Part shown: positions 33,187 to 40,140 of the stretch, in pieces
Numbering within the stretch: position 1 is the first letter of the stretch
How the letters are laid out: the number at the start of each line of letters is the position of its first letter
Made by a program: the position numbers and the translations under genes
Source: SXOA01 sp046153945
GTDB lineage: Bacteria; Planctomycetota; Planctomycetia; Pirellulales; Pirellulaceae
Direction: 5' to 3'
Assembly: GCA_046153945.1 (NCBI GenBank)
Contig: JBJXFF010000041.1
Coordinates: 24,677-88,676, forward strand
DNA length: 64,000 bases
The notes under the pieces: model-generated
What the model was told of the DNA's origin: nothing
What the model saw: the letters and a program-made list of their open reading frames with translations, nothing else
The model's database searches: none

Positions 33187-33390
33187 ATGGGCGAGCGATA
33201 TTTTTTACCGGTGGCCTTTCCATTTTTTGGAATCGTCTTGCCGGTGATGATACTCATCCTGTCACTTCAGCCCCCGCTGTATGTGCAGTTGCCAACAATT
33301 CTGACGCTCTATCTACTCAGTATTCCCCTTGGCGTTTGGGCCACAGTCATTCTTTGGAACAAGTTTCGCAATCACCGGCCTAGGTTTTAG
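33187..33390 (+). CDS. 67-residue two-helix membrane protein
   Basis: MGERYFLPVAFPFFGIVLPV is mostly helix 1; helix 2 lies at about 33-56. Basic C-terminus (NKFRNHRPRF) should face the cytoplasm. Near-leaderless start. The stop is followed after 1 nt by repeat block A copy 2. Function unknown. Confidence 0.52.
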   Translation: MGERYFLPVAFPFFGIVLPVMILILSLQPPLYVQLPTILTLYLLSIPLGVWATVILWNKFRNHRPRF

Positions 33391-33391
33391 G

Positions 33392-33524
33392 CATCAAGAA
33401 TTCTCAATCGGCAAAGCCTCCCTGCCGTCGGCCCGAAACGATTCAGGGCATCCGGCCAAGCCGCCACCGTATCGAATAGCTCCCCACCTGCCCCCTGAGC
33501 TTGCTAAAATGGCCCTATGAAGTA
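33392..33524 (+). repeat. Repeat block A, copy 2
   Basis: Matches 31101-31162 and 31264-31329 with the intervening segment deleted. It ends in the extended -10 TGCTAAAAT (33502-33510) and the mini-leader. Together with the paralogous genes 31346 and 33546 it marks a duplicated promoter-leader-gene unit. Confidence 0.65.
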
Positions 33525-33549
33525 CAGCCTGCGGAGAGGTATGCCATGA
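33517..33549 (+). promoter_or_regulatory. MKYSLRRGMP mini-leader ORF
   Basis: Eleven codons with stop. It starts 6 nt after TAAAAT and contains GGAGAGG; the TGA overlaps the downstream ATG (ATGA, 33546-33549). Confidence 0.6.
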
Positions 33550-33851
33550 CCGGATTCCAAATCGCCATCAACGGCAAGCCCCTCTACACCGCAGGAGTTG
33601 GCGAATTAGGCGTTATGCACGCCTGTGTGAACTGGGCATGCTATCCGACAAAAAGCGGCTCGCCTGAAGAACATCACTGGATTGGAACAAGAACCTCTGA
33701 GGAGCCTTCGTCAAATCAACCACGTCGGTACTGGCCGGTTACACTGTTGAAGATTGGCGATGAAGTTACAATAAAAATTGTGGAGGTAGAATCGGCTGAC
33801 CCGCCACTGCCAGGTATGCCGGACTATCCGCCACCAGAATCAGCCCCATGA
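33546..33851 (+). CDS. Short NGK-type protein, paralogue of 31346
   Basis: A 101-residue soluble protein: MTGFQIAINGKPLYTAGVGE, with a later VTLLKIGDEVTIKIVEVE strand pair, matching the 31346 product in both places. The middle (PTKSGSPEEHHWIGTRTSEE) is different. C-terminus PPPESAP is a shortened proline tail. The stop overlaps the next ATG (ATGA). Function unknown; probably a small beta fold. Confidence 0.6.
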   Translation: MTGFQIAINGKPLYTAGVGELGVMHACVNWACYPTKSGSPEEHHWIGTRTSEEPSSNQPRRYWPVTLLKIGDEVTIKIVEVESADPPLPGMPDYPPPESAP

Positions 33852-34084
33852 AATTTTCCCGCGACCTGCTGACCTTGAGACTCTTCGCATACGGCTCATT
33901 CGTGGCACTATGGGGAGGCTTGCTGCTCATCAAGGCGATTACGCTTAGTGACGGCAACGCGATGCTGTACATGGTCGCATGGGCCACTTTAGTTGCGGTG
34001 GCAGTTGGTCTTGCTCTGCTTCTTTGGCCAAGCAAAAAACTGCCCGACCCTTCACCAACCGCCCCAAATCCGCCCAAGCCATGA
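33848..34084 (+). CDS. Short MKFSRDLL membrane protein with PNPPKP tail
   Basis: A 78-residue protein. MKFSRDLLTLRLFAYG is a diverged form of the MKFSIRDLF start; two membrane helices follow (about 14-29 and 40-60). Tail SPTAPNPPKP. ATGA overlaps at both ends (33848-33851 and 34081-34084) tie it to its neighbours. Confidence 0.6.
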   Translation: MKFSRDLLTLRLFAYGSFVALWGGLLLIKAITLSDGNAMLYMVAWATLVAVAVGLALLLWPSKKLPDPSPTAPNPPKP

Positions 34085-34110
34085 AGTACAGCCTGCGGAG
34101 CTTACCGTGA
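34081..34110 (+). promoter_or_regulatory. MKYSLRSLP mini-leader ORF with internal GGAG
   Basis: Ten codons with stop, ATGA overlap with the upstream gene and GTGA overlap with the downstream gene. GGAG lies 6 nt before the GTG. Confidence 0.6.
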
Positions 34111-34313
34111 GCTTTCTAGGAAAACACAACCCGCGAGCAACTCCAAAAAGCGTCATCGTCGCCGCTTGCTGGGGGAGCCTTATGGGGGCCGCTCTGAGCA
34201 TTCCATTAGTAGTGCCTCATGAGTTCCCGGTATGCGTTCTCCCTTTAGTTATGCTGGCCATTCTGGGTGCGTTTGTGGCCGCAGTGCATGAATGGCAAGT
34301 CCCCGACCGCTGA
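34107..34313 (+). CDS. 68-residue two-helix membrane protein
   Basis: From GTG: MSFLGKHNPRATPKSVIVAA, helix 1 about 16-35, helix 2 about 42-61. Ends EWQVPDR. A degraded copy of the tail DNA (ACCCGCCCCCAGCC) lies about 25 nt after the stop. Last gene of the array. Function unknown. Confidence 0.55.
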   Translation: MSFLGKHNPRATPKSVIVAACWGSLMGAALSIPLVVPHEFPVCVLPLVMLAILGAFVAAVHEWQVPDR

Positions 34314-34626
34314 GTTCGCTTCCCATTCCACAGGCACCCGCCCCCAGCCGCTCCTGCTCATCAGGAACTAGCTACCAGGATTGGAACTGGTAAGGAAGGT
34401 CTGGCCGCAATGAGAACGGCAAAGTCTAAACGCGGGAGTAACCGACGGCAAAAGCAGGAGAAAGAGCGACTGTGAGCGTGTCCGACATTCGTACCATTCT
34501 CCTAGGGAACGACTCTGGCAGTGCTGATGGTGATTGGCTTCCTTTGGGGGCAATTTGGCGGGTCCGAGAGGTTCGGAAGTAACCGCCGCCATCTTCTCTC
34601 GCCGCTCCACGTCGTTCGGGCCGAAA

Positions 34627-34665
34627 CAACCACCCTCGGGGCTCGCCAGAGGACCGGCGGCTGAC
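34627..34665. repeat. Dispersed repeat, copy 2
   Basis: Inverted relative to the copy at 29157-29192. The shared core read on the - strand is GGTCCTCTGGCGAGCCCCGA. Confidence 0.45.
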
Positions 34666-35252
34666 TCTCCAGAATTCGGAAAAAGTTTAGCAAGAGTGCC
34701 AAAAGAGACGGGTGAGCAGTGTACAATAGAGATGTACTGCGGCGGAGCCCAGGGTAAGCGGCCAGGAGGGTGGGTTCTTTGGCAAGTGGGTGGTGTGTGT
34801 CTTGCAAGGCCGCGCTGGGACTGCGCGCCGAGGGGAAGAGGGGGCTTGGAAGTCGGAATTTGAGATTTGAGATTTGAGACCGGGGAACTGGATATTGGGC
34901 GGTACTCCCTTCCGCTCTCCACTGCGCGGAGAAAAACGCCTAGTAGTCCACCGCTTGGTCACCCGCTTATCGCGCCTTATCGCTGAGAAGGCTGATTCGC
35001 CGCGATGTAAGTTGCAAGTCGTTGGCGCTTCAAGGGTTAGAGAGGAGAAATCGCAGGTGAATCGCCCGAATAACAGCTCATCACCCTTCCAGTACGGTCC
35101 TTGTATCAGACTCCTTGGTCGCCCTTATCGCCTGGGGGAGGCAATTTGCGTTAAGTGAAGTTGTGGCAAGCATTTAGCGGAGATCGAGGATTTGAAAAAC
35201 CCTTATCGGAGGCGGGCTTGCGGATGTATCTAGAATGCCAAGGTGAATCAGA

Positions 35253-35278
35253 CTTAGGGCGATGCGCGTTGCCCTAAG
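35253..35278. repeat. Hairpin CTTAGGGC / GCCCTAAG
   Basis: Perfect 8-bp stem with a 10-nt loop in the non-coding kilobase, about 90 nt beyond the 3' end of the MBL-fold gene. No T-run, so a terminator is doubtful; a structured RNA is possible. Confidence 0.4.
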
Positions 35279-35366
35279 AAATTGTGGAACAAGGAGTTGT
35301 GGCGATCGCCGGTGCCGTAAGTCCCCGAAAAAAAACGCTGTGAATCATGAATCAGAAGTTCAACTG

Positions 35367-36218
35367 CTAGATCAGCGATATCTTCTGCCCGTCGTAGCCG
35401 AGTTCCATGCCGGGGGGGAGTTTAGCGTTCGTGGCGGCGTGCCCCAGGTCGTGGCAGATGTGGGTGAAGAGGGTCCGTTTGGGGCGGAGTTTTTCGGCGA
35501 CGGCGACCGCTTCGTCCAGGGAGAAGTGGGTGACGTGGGGGCGATGGCGGAGGGCGTCGAGGACGAGGGTGTCGAGCCCTTCCAGCAGGGCCAGGCTTTC
35601 GTCGGGGATGCCGTTGGTGTCGGTGCAGTAGGCGAAGTTGCCGATCCGAAAGCCGAGGACGTCGAAGCGGGGGCCGTGCTTCAGGCGGATGGGGATGATC
35701 CGCTGGCCGAGGACGTCGAAGGGGGCCAGGCCGATGCGGCGGAATTCCAGGCTGGGGACCGCCCCGTGGTGGGTCTGCTCCTGGTCGGTAAAGGCGTAGT
35801 TGAACGACTGGCGGATGCGCTGCTCCACGATTTCCTCGCAGTAGAGCGGCACCGGATGACCGAGGTAGAACGGAAACAGGCGGAGATCGTCGAGGCCAAA
35901 GACGTGATCGGCGTGCTCGTGGGTATAGAGGACGGCGTGGGCGACGCCGACTTTTTCCCGCAGGAACTGCTGCCGCATGTCCGGCGGGGTATCGATCAGC
36001 AGATTCCCCTCCGGCAGGCCGAGGAGGACGCTGCAGCGCGTCCGCTTGTCCCGCGGGTCGGTGCTCCGGCAAACCTCGCAACCGCAGCCGATGGAAGGGA
36101 CGCCGACGGAAGTGCCGGTGCCGAGGAGAATGGCGTGGCCGCGGACATCCGTGGTTTGAAATTCGAGAGGCAAAGGTGGAAGCGTGAGAAAAGGATTGAT
36201 CGTGGCAAGACCACTCAA
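35367..36218 (-). CDS. MBL-fold metallo-hydrolase (PhnP-like)
   Basis: A 283-residue protein with the metallo-beta-lactamase motif THEHADH, a downstream Asp (YCTDTNGI) and terminal His motif (FTHICHDLGH). The N-terminal GTGTSVGVPSIGCGCEVC resembles the Cys-rich structural zinc site of PhnP (cyclic phosphodiesterase acting on phosphoribosyl cyclic phosphate). Without other phn genes the substrate stays open; other phosphodiesterases of this fold are possible. The start is TTG (36218), with no better in-frame ATG, so the N-terminus is uncertain. Convergent with no neighbour. Confidence 0.82.
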   Translation of the reverse strand: MSGLATINPFLTLPPLPLEFQTTDVRGHAILLGTGTSVGVPSIGCGCEVCRSTDPRDKRTRCSVLLGLPEGNLLIDTPPDMRQQFLREKVGVAHAVLYTHEHADHVFGLDDLRLFPFYLGHPVPLYCEEIVEQRIRQSFNYAFTDQEQTHHGAVPSLEFRRIGLAPFDVLGQRIIPIRLKHGPRFDVLGFRIGNFAYCTDTNGIPDESLALLEGLDTLVLDALRHRPHVTHFSLDEAVAVAEKLRPKRTLFTHICHDLGHAATNAKLPPGMELGYDGQKISLI

Positions 36219-36252
36219 ATCTTAACGCAAAGTGGTAAAGGCGCGGAGACGC

Positions 36253-36299
36253 GAAGGAGGGAGAGGGAGAGGGAGAGGGAGAGAGAGAGGGAGAGGGAA
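36253..36299. repeat. Purine-only GGGAGA microsatellite
   Basis: Forty-seven purines in a row built from GGGAGA and GAGA units. Such tracts can form triplex or slipped structures. It sits in the divergent region between the MBL gene and the tetR gene. Confidence 0.8.
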
Positions 36300-36390
36300 T
36301 GGGACACGGAAAACACGGAGGACACGGCTTGGAAAAAGAAGAGTTTGGATTCTTGCTGCTTGCCGTGTTTCCCGCGTTTTCCGTGTCCCA
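36300..36390. repeat. Long inverted repeat (24 of 28 bp paired)
   Basis: Arms 36300-36327 and 36363-36390 pair at 24 of 28 positions around a 35-nt loop. It directly follows the purine tract. It may act as a transcription barrier between divergent genes. Confidence 0.65.
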
Positions 36391-36412
36391 ATCCCTTCTC
36401 CAGATTATTTTA

Positions 36413-36474
36413 TGAGCATGCTCACTTAACCCCTTGACCCGTTTCTGCCGAAGGATAGAATGTGAACGTGCTCA
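36413..36474 (+). promoter_or_regulatory. Promoter and two palindromic operators of the TetR operon
   Basis: TTGACC (36434-36439), 16-bp spacer and TAGAAT (36456-36461). The perfect palindrome TGAGCATGCTCA (36413-36424) lies upstream of the -35, and a near-palindrome TGAACGTGCTCA (36463-36474) lies just after the -10. Both share half-site TGAxC. The arrangement suggests autorepression by the adjacent TetR protein. Confidence 0.6.
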
Positions 36475-36495
36475 TATTACTGCGGAGTCAGGCTC

Positions 36496-37095
36496 ATGCG
36501 GATCACGGCTGAGGAGAAAGAGGCGACTCGGGAGCGGATTGAAGCCGCGGCGCTGGAGTTGTTCCGCGCGCAGGGCTTTGAAGCCACCACGACCCGCGAT
36601 ATCGCCAAGTCGGCTGACATCGCCGTCGGCACGCTGTTCAATTACTTCACCGCCAAAGAGGCCATCGTGATTGCGATGGCCGAAGAAGGTCTGGCGAAGG
36701 CCCAAGCGGCAATTCAGAAACAACCGGCCGCCGAGACGCTGGAAGAAGACCTGTTCGCCCTCGTCGCCGCGGAACTTCGGCAGTTGAAGCCGCTGCGGAA
36801 ATTCATTGGGCCAGTCCTGGAGACGGCACTCTCACCGCTGGCGACGACCGCGGCAAGCGGCGAACTCGGACTGCGGGCAGCACACCTGGAATGCGTGGCC
36901 CGTATCTCTCTCGCTCATGGCGTGGCGGAAGTTACTTCCGTCGCCCTGCAAGTCTACTGGTCCCTCTACACCGGCGTGCTCGCTTTCTGGGCCGCCGACA
37001 AATCACCGAAGCAGGAAGAGACTCTTGCCCTGCTCGATAACTCACTCCACATGTTCGCCGCCTGGCTGCAAGATGCGCCAGCCGAACCTCGCTAA
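36496..37095 (+). CDS. TetR family transcriptional regulator
   Basis: A 199-residue regulator. The N-terminal TetR_N domain spans about residues 8-55 (RERIEAAALELFRAQGFEAT, TTRDIAKSADIAVGTLFNYF), with the recognition helix followed by the family GTLFNYF pattern. The C-terminal ligand domain is all-helical and unrecognised. GGAG lies 9 nt before the ATG. It leads an operon with an ABC1 kinase and an SRPBCC protein (15-nt gap, then 4-nt overlap) and probably controls them through the palindromes upstream. Confidence 0.88.
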   Translation: MRITAEEKEATRERIEAAALELFRAQGFEATTTRDIAKSADIAVGTLFNYFTAKEAIVIAMAEEGLAKAQAAIQKQPAAETLEEDLFALVAAELRQLKPLRKFIGPVLETALSPLATTAASGELGLRAAHLECVARISLAHGVAEVTSVALQVYWSLYTGVLAFWAADKSPKQEETLALLDNSLHMFAAWLQDAPAEPR

Positions 37096-37110
37096 AGAAA
37101 GGCGCTCGTT

Positions 37111-38553
37111 ATGGCTACTGTCACGGAACTGATCGCTGCTCTTCCCGAAGAAGACCTGGAAAAAGGTCCTCTGCCTCCCGCAGCCAAGGGCATCTCCAAT
37201 GTCGTCGCCCAGGCTTCCCAGCAGCCTGTCCCCGTCGGACGATTCCGACGGCTGACGGCGCTCGGAACTTTGCAGGCAAAAATCGGGGCGGCTTACCTGT
37301 TCCACTGGCTGCGAGGCTTTTTTAAATCCGCGGACGAGAACAAACGCCTGCTCGCCGAGGTTCACTGGAAGACGGCTCTGCGGATGCTCGACTCGATGAC
37401 CTACCTCCGCGGCGCGGTGATGAAGGTCGGCCAGACCCTGGCCAACTTTCCCGACATCGCGCCGCGGGAATTTGTCGAGACGCTGGAAAAGCTGCACTTC
37501 GACGCTCCACCGATGCACTGGTCGCTGCTCAAGGAAATGGTGAACTCCGAGCTTGGGGACGATCCCGAAAACGTGTTCGCCAGCTTCGACAAACAAGCCT
37601 TCGCAGCCGCGTCGCTGGGGCAGGTCCACGGCGCATCGCTCCAAGCCGGCGAAGAACTCGCAATCAAGATTCAGTATCCCGGAATCGCGCGGGCCATCGA
37701 ATCCGACTTCCGCAATTTCCTGCTCTTCCTGCTGCCATCGCGGCTTAGCAAGGACTGGGACAGCACCAAGGACCAGATGGACGACCTCCGCGTCCGCCTG
37801 GCCCAGGAGACCGACTACCAACTTGAGGCGGCCAATCTCCGCAAGGCCCGCGCGGTTTTTCAGGAAGAGGACCGAATTGTCGTTCCTCGCGTCTTTCCCC
37901 AATGGTCCACCGGCCGAATCCTGACCATGGAGCGTCTGCGCGGGCAGCATCTTTCCGAGTGGCTCGCCACCGACCCGTCGCAGGAGCAGCGCAACGACGT
38001 CGGCCGCCGCCTGGTCCGCGCGTGGTATCGACTGATGTACTCGGCCCGGATGCTCTACATCGATATGCATCCCGGGAATTACCTGATCCTCCCGGACGGA
38101 CGGCTAGGGCTGCTCGACTTCGGCTTTGTCCTGCCGCTGGAAGGCGAAGAATGGGAGTGGATGCGGAGGATCGATCGTCCTCTCACCACGGGCAGGCAGG
38201 AAGACCGGATCCCCGTGCTGAAGGAGTGGAGCCAGATCCGCGACGATGAGACCGACCGGCTGCGGCTCAGCGACGAATGGGGAGAATGGTGCTGGATGAG
38301 CCGTTATCGCGGAGGCGAATACGACTTTGGCAACGAGGAGGAGTTCCGCCGGGGCATCAACCTGTTTACCGAGATGGTCCGCAAGCGGTATAGCCGAGCC
38401 CGGCCGAACACGCCGGTCATCGCTCGCGGTCAGTTCGCCTGGCGATCCATCCTGTTCCGGCTCAAAGCCAAATTTAACATTCGCGACATCGCGGAAGAAG
38501 AAGTGAAGGCGACGGGCTGGGACCGGAGCGAATATGCGGAAGGAACATCGTGA
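37111..38553 (+). CDS. ABC1/AarF/UbiB family atypical kinase
   Basis: A 480-residue protein with the ABC1 features: KxGQ motif (Lys105-Gln108, MKVGQTLANFPD), the Ala-rich nucleotide loop AAASLGQVHGA, the VAVK-type lysine in ELAIKIQYPG, the catalytic-loop variant LYIDMHPGNYLIL and the metal motif LLDFGFV. These proteins are ATPases linked to ubiquinone or other isoprenoid lipid metabolism and are not classical protein kinases. No C-terminal membrane helices. It overlaps the SRPBCC gene by 4 nt, and a lipid ligand shared between the two is plausible (inference). Confidence 0.87.
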   Translation: MATVTELIAALPEEDLEKGPLPPAAKGISNVVAQASQQPVPVGRFRRLTALGTLQAKIGAAYLFHWLRGFFKSADENKRLLAEVHWKTALRMLDSMTYLRGAVMKVGQTLANFPDIAPREFVETLEKLHFDAPPMHWSLLKEMVNSELGDDPENVFASFDKQAFAAASLGQVHGASLQAGEELAIKIQYPGIARAIESDFRNFLLFLLPSRLSKDWDSTKDQMDDLRVRLAQETDYQLEAANLRKARAVFQEEDRIVVPRVFPQWSTGRILTMERLRGQHLSEWLATDPSQEQRNDVGRRLVRAWYRLMYSARMLYIDMHPGNYLILPDGRLGLLDFGFVLPLEGEEWEWMRRIDRPLTTGRQEDRIPVLKEWSQIRDDETDRLRLSDEWGEWCWMSRYRGGEYDFGNEEEFRRGINLFTEMVRKRYSRARPNTPVIARGQFAWRSILFRLKAKFNIRDIAEEEVKATGWDRSEYAEGTS

Positions 38554-39026
38554 TTGAATTACTGCGGCGAGAATTCAAGGTGCAGCTTCCGCTTCAAGAG
38601 GCGTGGCAATACCTCGCCCGCCTCGAAGAGTGGCCGAGTTGGGCCAAGCACATCCGGCAGATCAAGGTCCAGCCGCCAGGGGAGCTTGCAGCCACCTCCC
38701 AGGGCTCGCTCCACCTAAAGAACGGCATCAAGCCTTGTTTCAAGGTGACCGAATTCAACCCCTACCGCAGTTGGAAATGGGTGGGTGGTTTTTTATGGGC
38801 GACCGTTCACTACGACCATCGCTTTGAAGAGCTGACTCCGACGCAGACGAAGCTGACTTGGGTGGTGGAAGCAGAGGGATTCGGAATCTCCGTGATTGGC
38901 CGGCTCTTTGCCAACATTTATAGCAAGGACCTGGACAAGTCGATCCCGCGGCTCATTGCAGAAATGAACGCCGGAAGTGAAGGATCGGCTGAAGTTACAC
39001 AAACTTCGGCACATCCGGTTCTTTGA
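38550..39026 (+). CDS. SRPBCC (START/Bet v1-like) lipid-binding protein
   Basis: A 158-residue protein from GTG in a GTGA overlap with the kinase gene. It has the SRPBCC pattern: an opening strand FKVQLPLQEAWQYLARLEEW followed by PSWAKHIRQIKV, central strands (FNPYRSWKWVGG, TKLTWVVEAEG) and the long C-terminal helix (DLDKSIPRLIAEMN). Such domains bind hydrophobic ligands such as polyketides or quinone-like lipids; COQ10, the quinone carrier, is a relative. The 3' end overlaps convergent moxR by 32 nt. Confidence 0.85.
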   Translation: MIELLRREFKVQLPLQEAWQYLARLEEWPSWAKHIRQIKVQPPGELAATSQGSLHLKNGIKPCFKVTEFNPYRSWKWVGGFLWATVHYDHRFEELTPTQTKLTWVVEAEGFGISVIGRLFANIYSKDLDKSIPRLIAEMNAGSEGSAEVTQTSAHPVL

Positions 39027-40002
39027 TTTCCTTGAGCAGCCGGTTGATGATGTCCTCGTTGGTCATCCCTTCAGCTTGGGCCTGGAAGTTGGTGCTGATG
39101 CGGTGGCGGAGGACGGGAATGGCGATTCGCTTGATGTCGTCGATGGCGACGGAGAAGCGGCCGTCCATGGCAGCGAGGGCTTTGCCGCCGTTGATGAGGT
39201 TTTGTCCCGCGCGGGGGCCGGCTCCCCAGTCGACGAGCTCTTGCACGAACTTGGGGGCCGACTCGTCCTTGGGACGCGTGGCCCGGACGAGGCGGGCGAC
39301 GTACTTGACGATGAACTCACTCACTGCGACGGAGTTGACGAGCTTTTGCAGGTTGATGATCGCCCGGGCGGACAGGACCTTCTTCACCTCGACTTTTTCA
39401 TTCCGCGTCGTCGTCATCAGAATCCGCTCTTCCTCCGGAGCCGTCGGATAGCCGACTTTGATGTTGAACATAAAACGATCGAGCTGGGCTTCGGGAAGCG
39501 GATACGTCCCTTCTTGCTCGATGGGGTTTTGCGTGGCAATGACGAAGAAGGGATCAGGCAGTTCCATCGTCTCCCGGCCGACGGTAACTTCCCGTTCTTG
39601 CATGGCCTGCAGCAACGCGGCTTGCGTCTTGGGTGGTGTCCGGTTGATTTCGTCCGCCAGCAGAATGTTGGTGAAGACGGGACCTTCCACAAAGCGAAAG
39701 CTTCGCTTCCCCTGCTCGTCTTCTTCCAGCACATTAGTGCCGGTGATGTCCGAGGGCATCAGGTCGGGAGTGAACTGAATCCGTTTGAAGGCGACATCCA
39801 GAATTCGAGCCAGCGTGCTGACCATTAGGGTCTTGGCCAGCCCCGGCACCCCTTCCAGCAGGCAATGACCGCGGGTGAAGATGGCCGCGAAGAGCTGCTC
39901 GATCACTTCGTTCTGGCCGACGATGACCCGTTGCAGCTCCTGCTGCATGACCAGGCGATGCTGGGCGAACTCTTGGAGGATTTCCGGAAGGGACTTGGCC
40001 AT
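38995..40002 (-). CDS. MoxR family AAA+ ATPase
   Basis: A 335-residue chaperone-like ATPase. Walker A GVPGLAKT (about residues 51-58), Walker B ILLADEINR (about 113-121), sensor 1 VIATQNPIEQEGTYPLPEAQ and the C-terminal lid domain with VLRHRI. MoxR proteins assist metal insertion or assembly of VWA-domain complexes; in planctomycetes they are usually followed by DUF58 and VWA genes, which are absent here. It diverges from the DUF4159 gene, another common neighbour of MoxR loci. Confidence 0.92.
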   Translation of the reverse strand: MAKSLPEILQEFAQHRLVMQQELQRVIVGQNEVIEQLFAAIFTRGHCLLEGVPGLAKTLMVSTLARILDVAFKRIQFTPDLMPSDITGTNVLEEDEQGKRSFRFVEGPVFTNILLADEINRTPPKTQAALLQAMQEREVTVGRETMELPDPFFVIATQNPIEQEGTYPLPEAQLDRFMFNIKVGYPTAPEEERILMTTTRNEKVEVKKVLSARAIINLQKLVNSVAVSEFIVKYVARLVRATRPKDESAPKFVQELVDWGAGPRAGQNLINGGKALAAMDGRFSVAIDDIKRIAIPVLRHRISTNFQAQAEGMTNEDIINRLLKEIKEPDVPKFV

Positions 40003-40140
40003 GGGGTGCGGGAGTCAGGGGTCAAGGATCAGGAGTCAGTGATTGTAGGTCGTCCGCTTCACCTCAACAATCGCTGCACGCGCGGGACTTGGCTTGAGGT
40101 AGAATAACCAAGTGGGGCCTGGCTCCGGAAAGGGCATATC

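Larger units (their letters stand above)
34314..35366. other. Non-coding kilobase after the second array
   Basis: No convincing gene; frames of up to 184 codons here are compositionally odd and match no family. Visible items: the dispersed repeat at 34627-34665, a TTTGAGATTTGAGATTTGAG tract near 34858, four copies of CTTATCG (34966, 34976, 35124, 35202), and a CTTAGGGC/GCCCTAAG hairpin at 35253-35278. Confidence 0.5.

Noticed and set aside
29343..34313. Integron-type gene cassette array
   Set aside because: No integrase, no attC-like imperfect inverted repeats after each gene; the conserved junctions are short direct sequences that are themselves coding.
34368..34922. 184-codon - strand frame in the non-coding kilobase
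   Set aside because: It includes a translated TTTGAGATTTGAG tract and the dispersed repeat, and has no plausible start or family.
34900..35300. Replication origin with CTTATCG repeats
   Set aside because: The repeats do not match the DnaA box TTATCCACA, and no dnaA, dnaN or AT-rich unwinding region is nearby.
35262..36437. Long + strand open frame of 391 codons
   Set aside because: It is antisense to the MBL-fold hydrolase, whose motifs (THEHADH, GCGCEVC) are unmistakable, and it ends in translated purine repeats.
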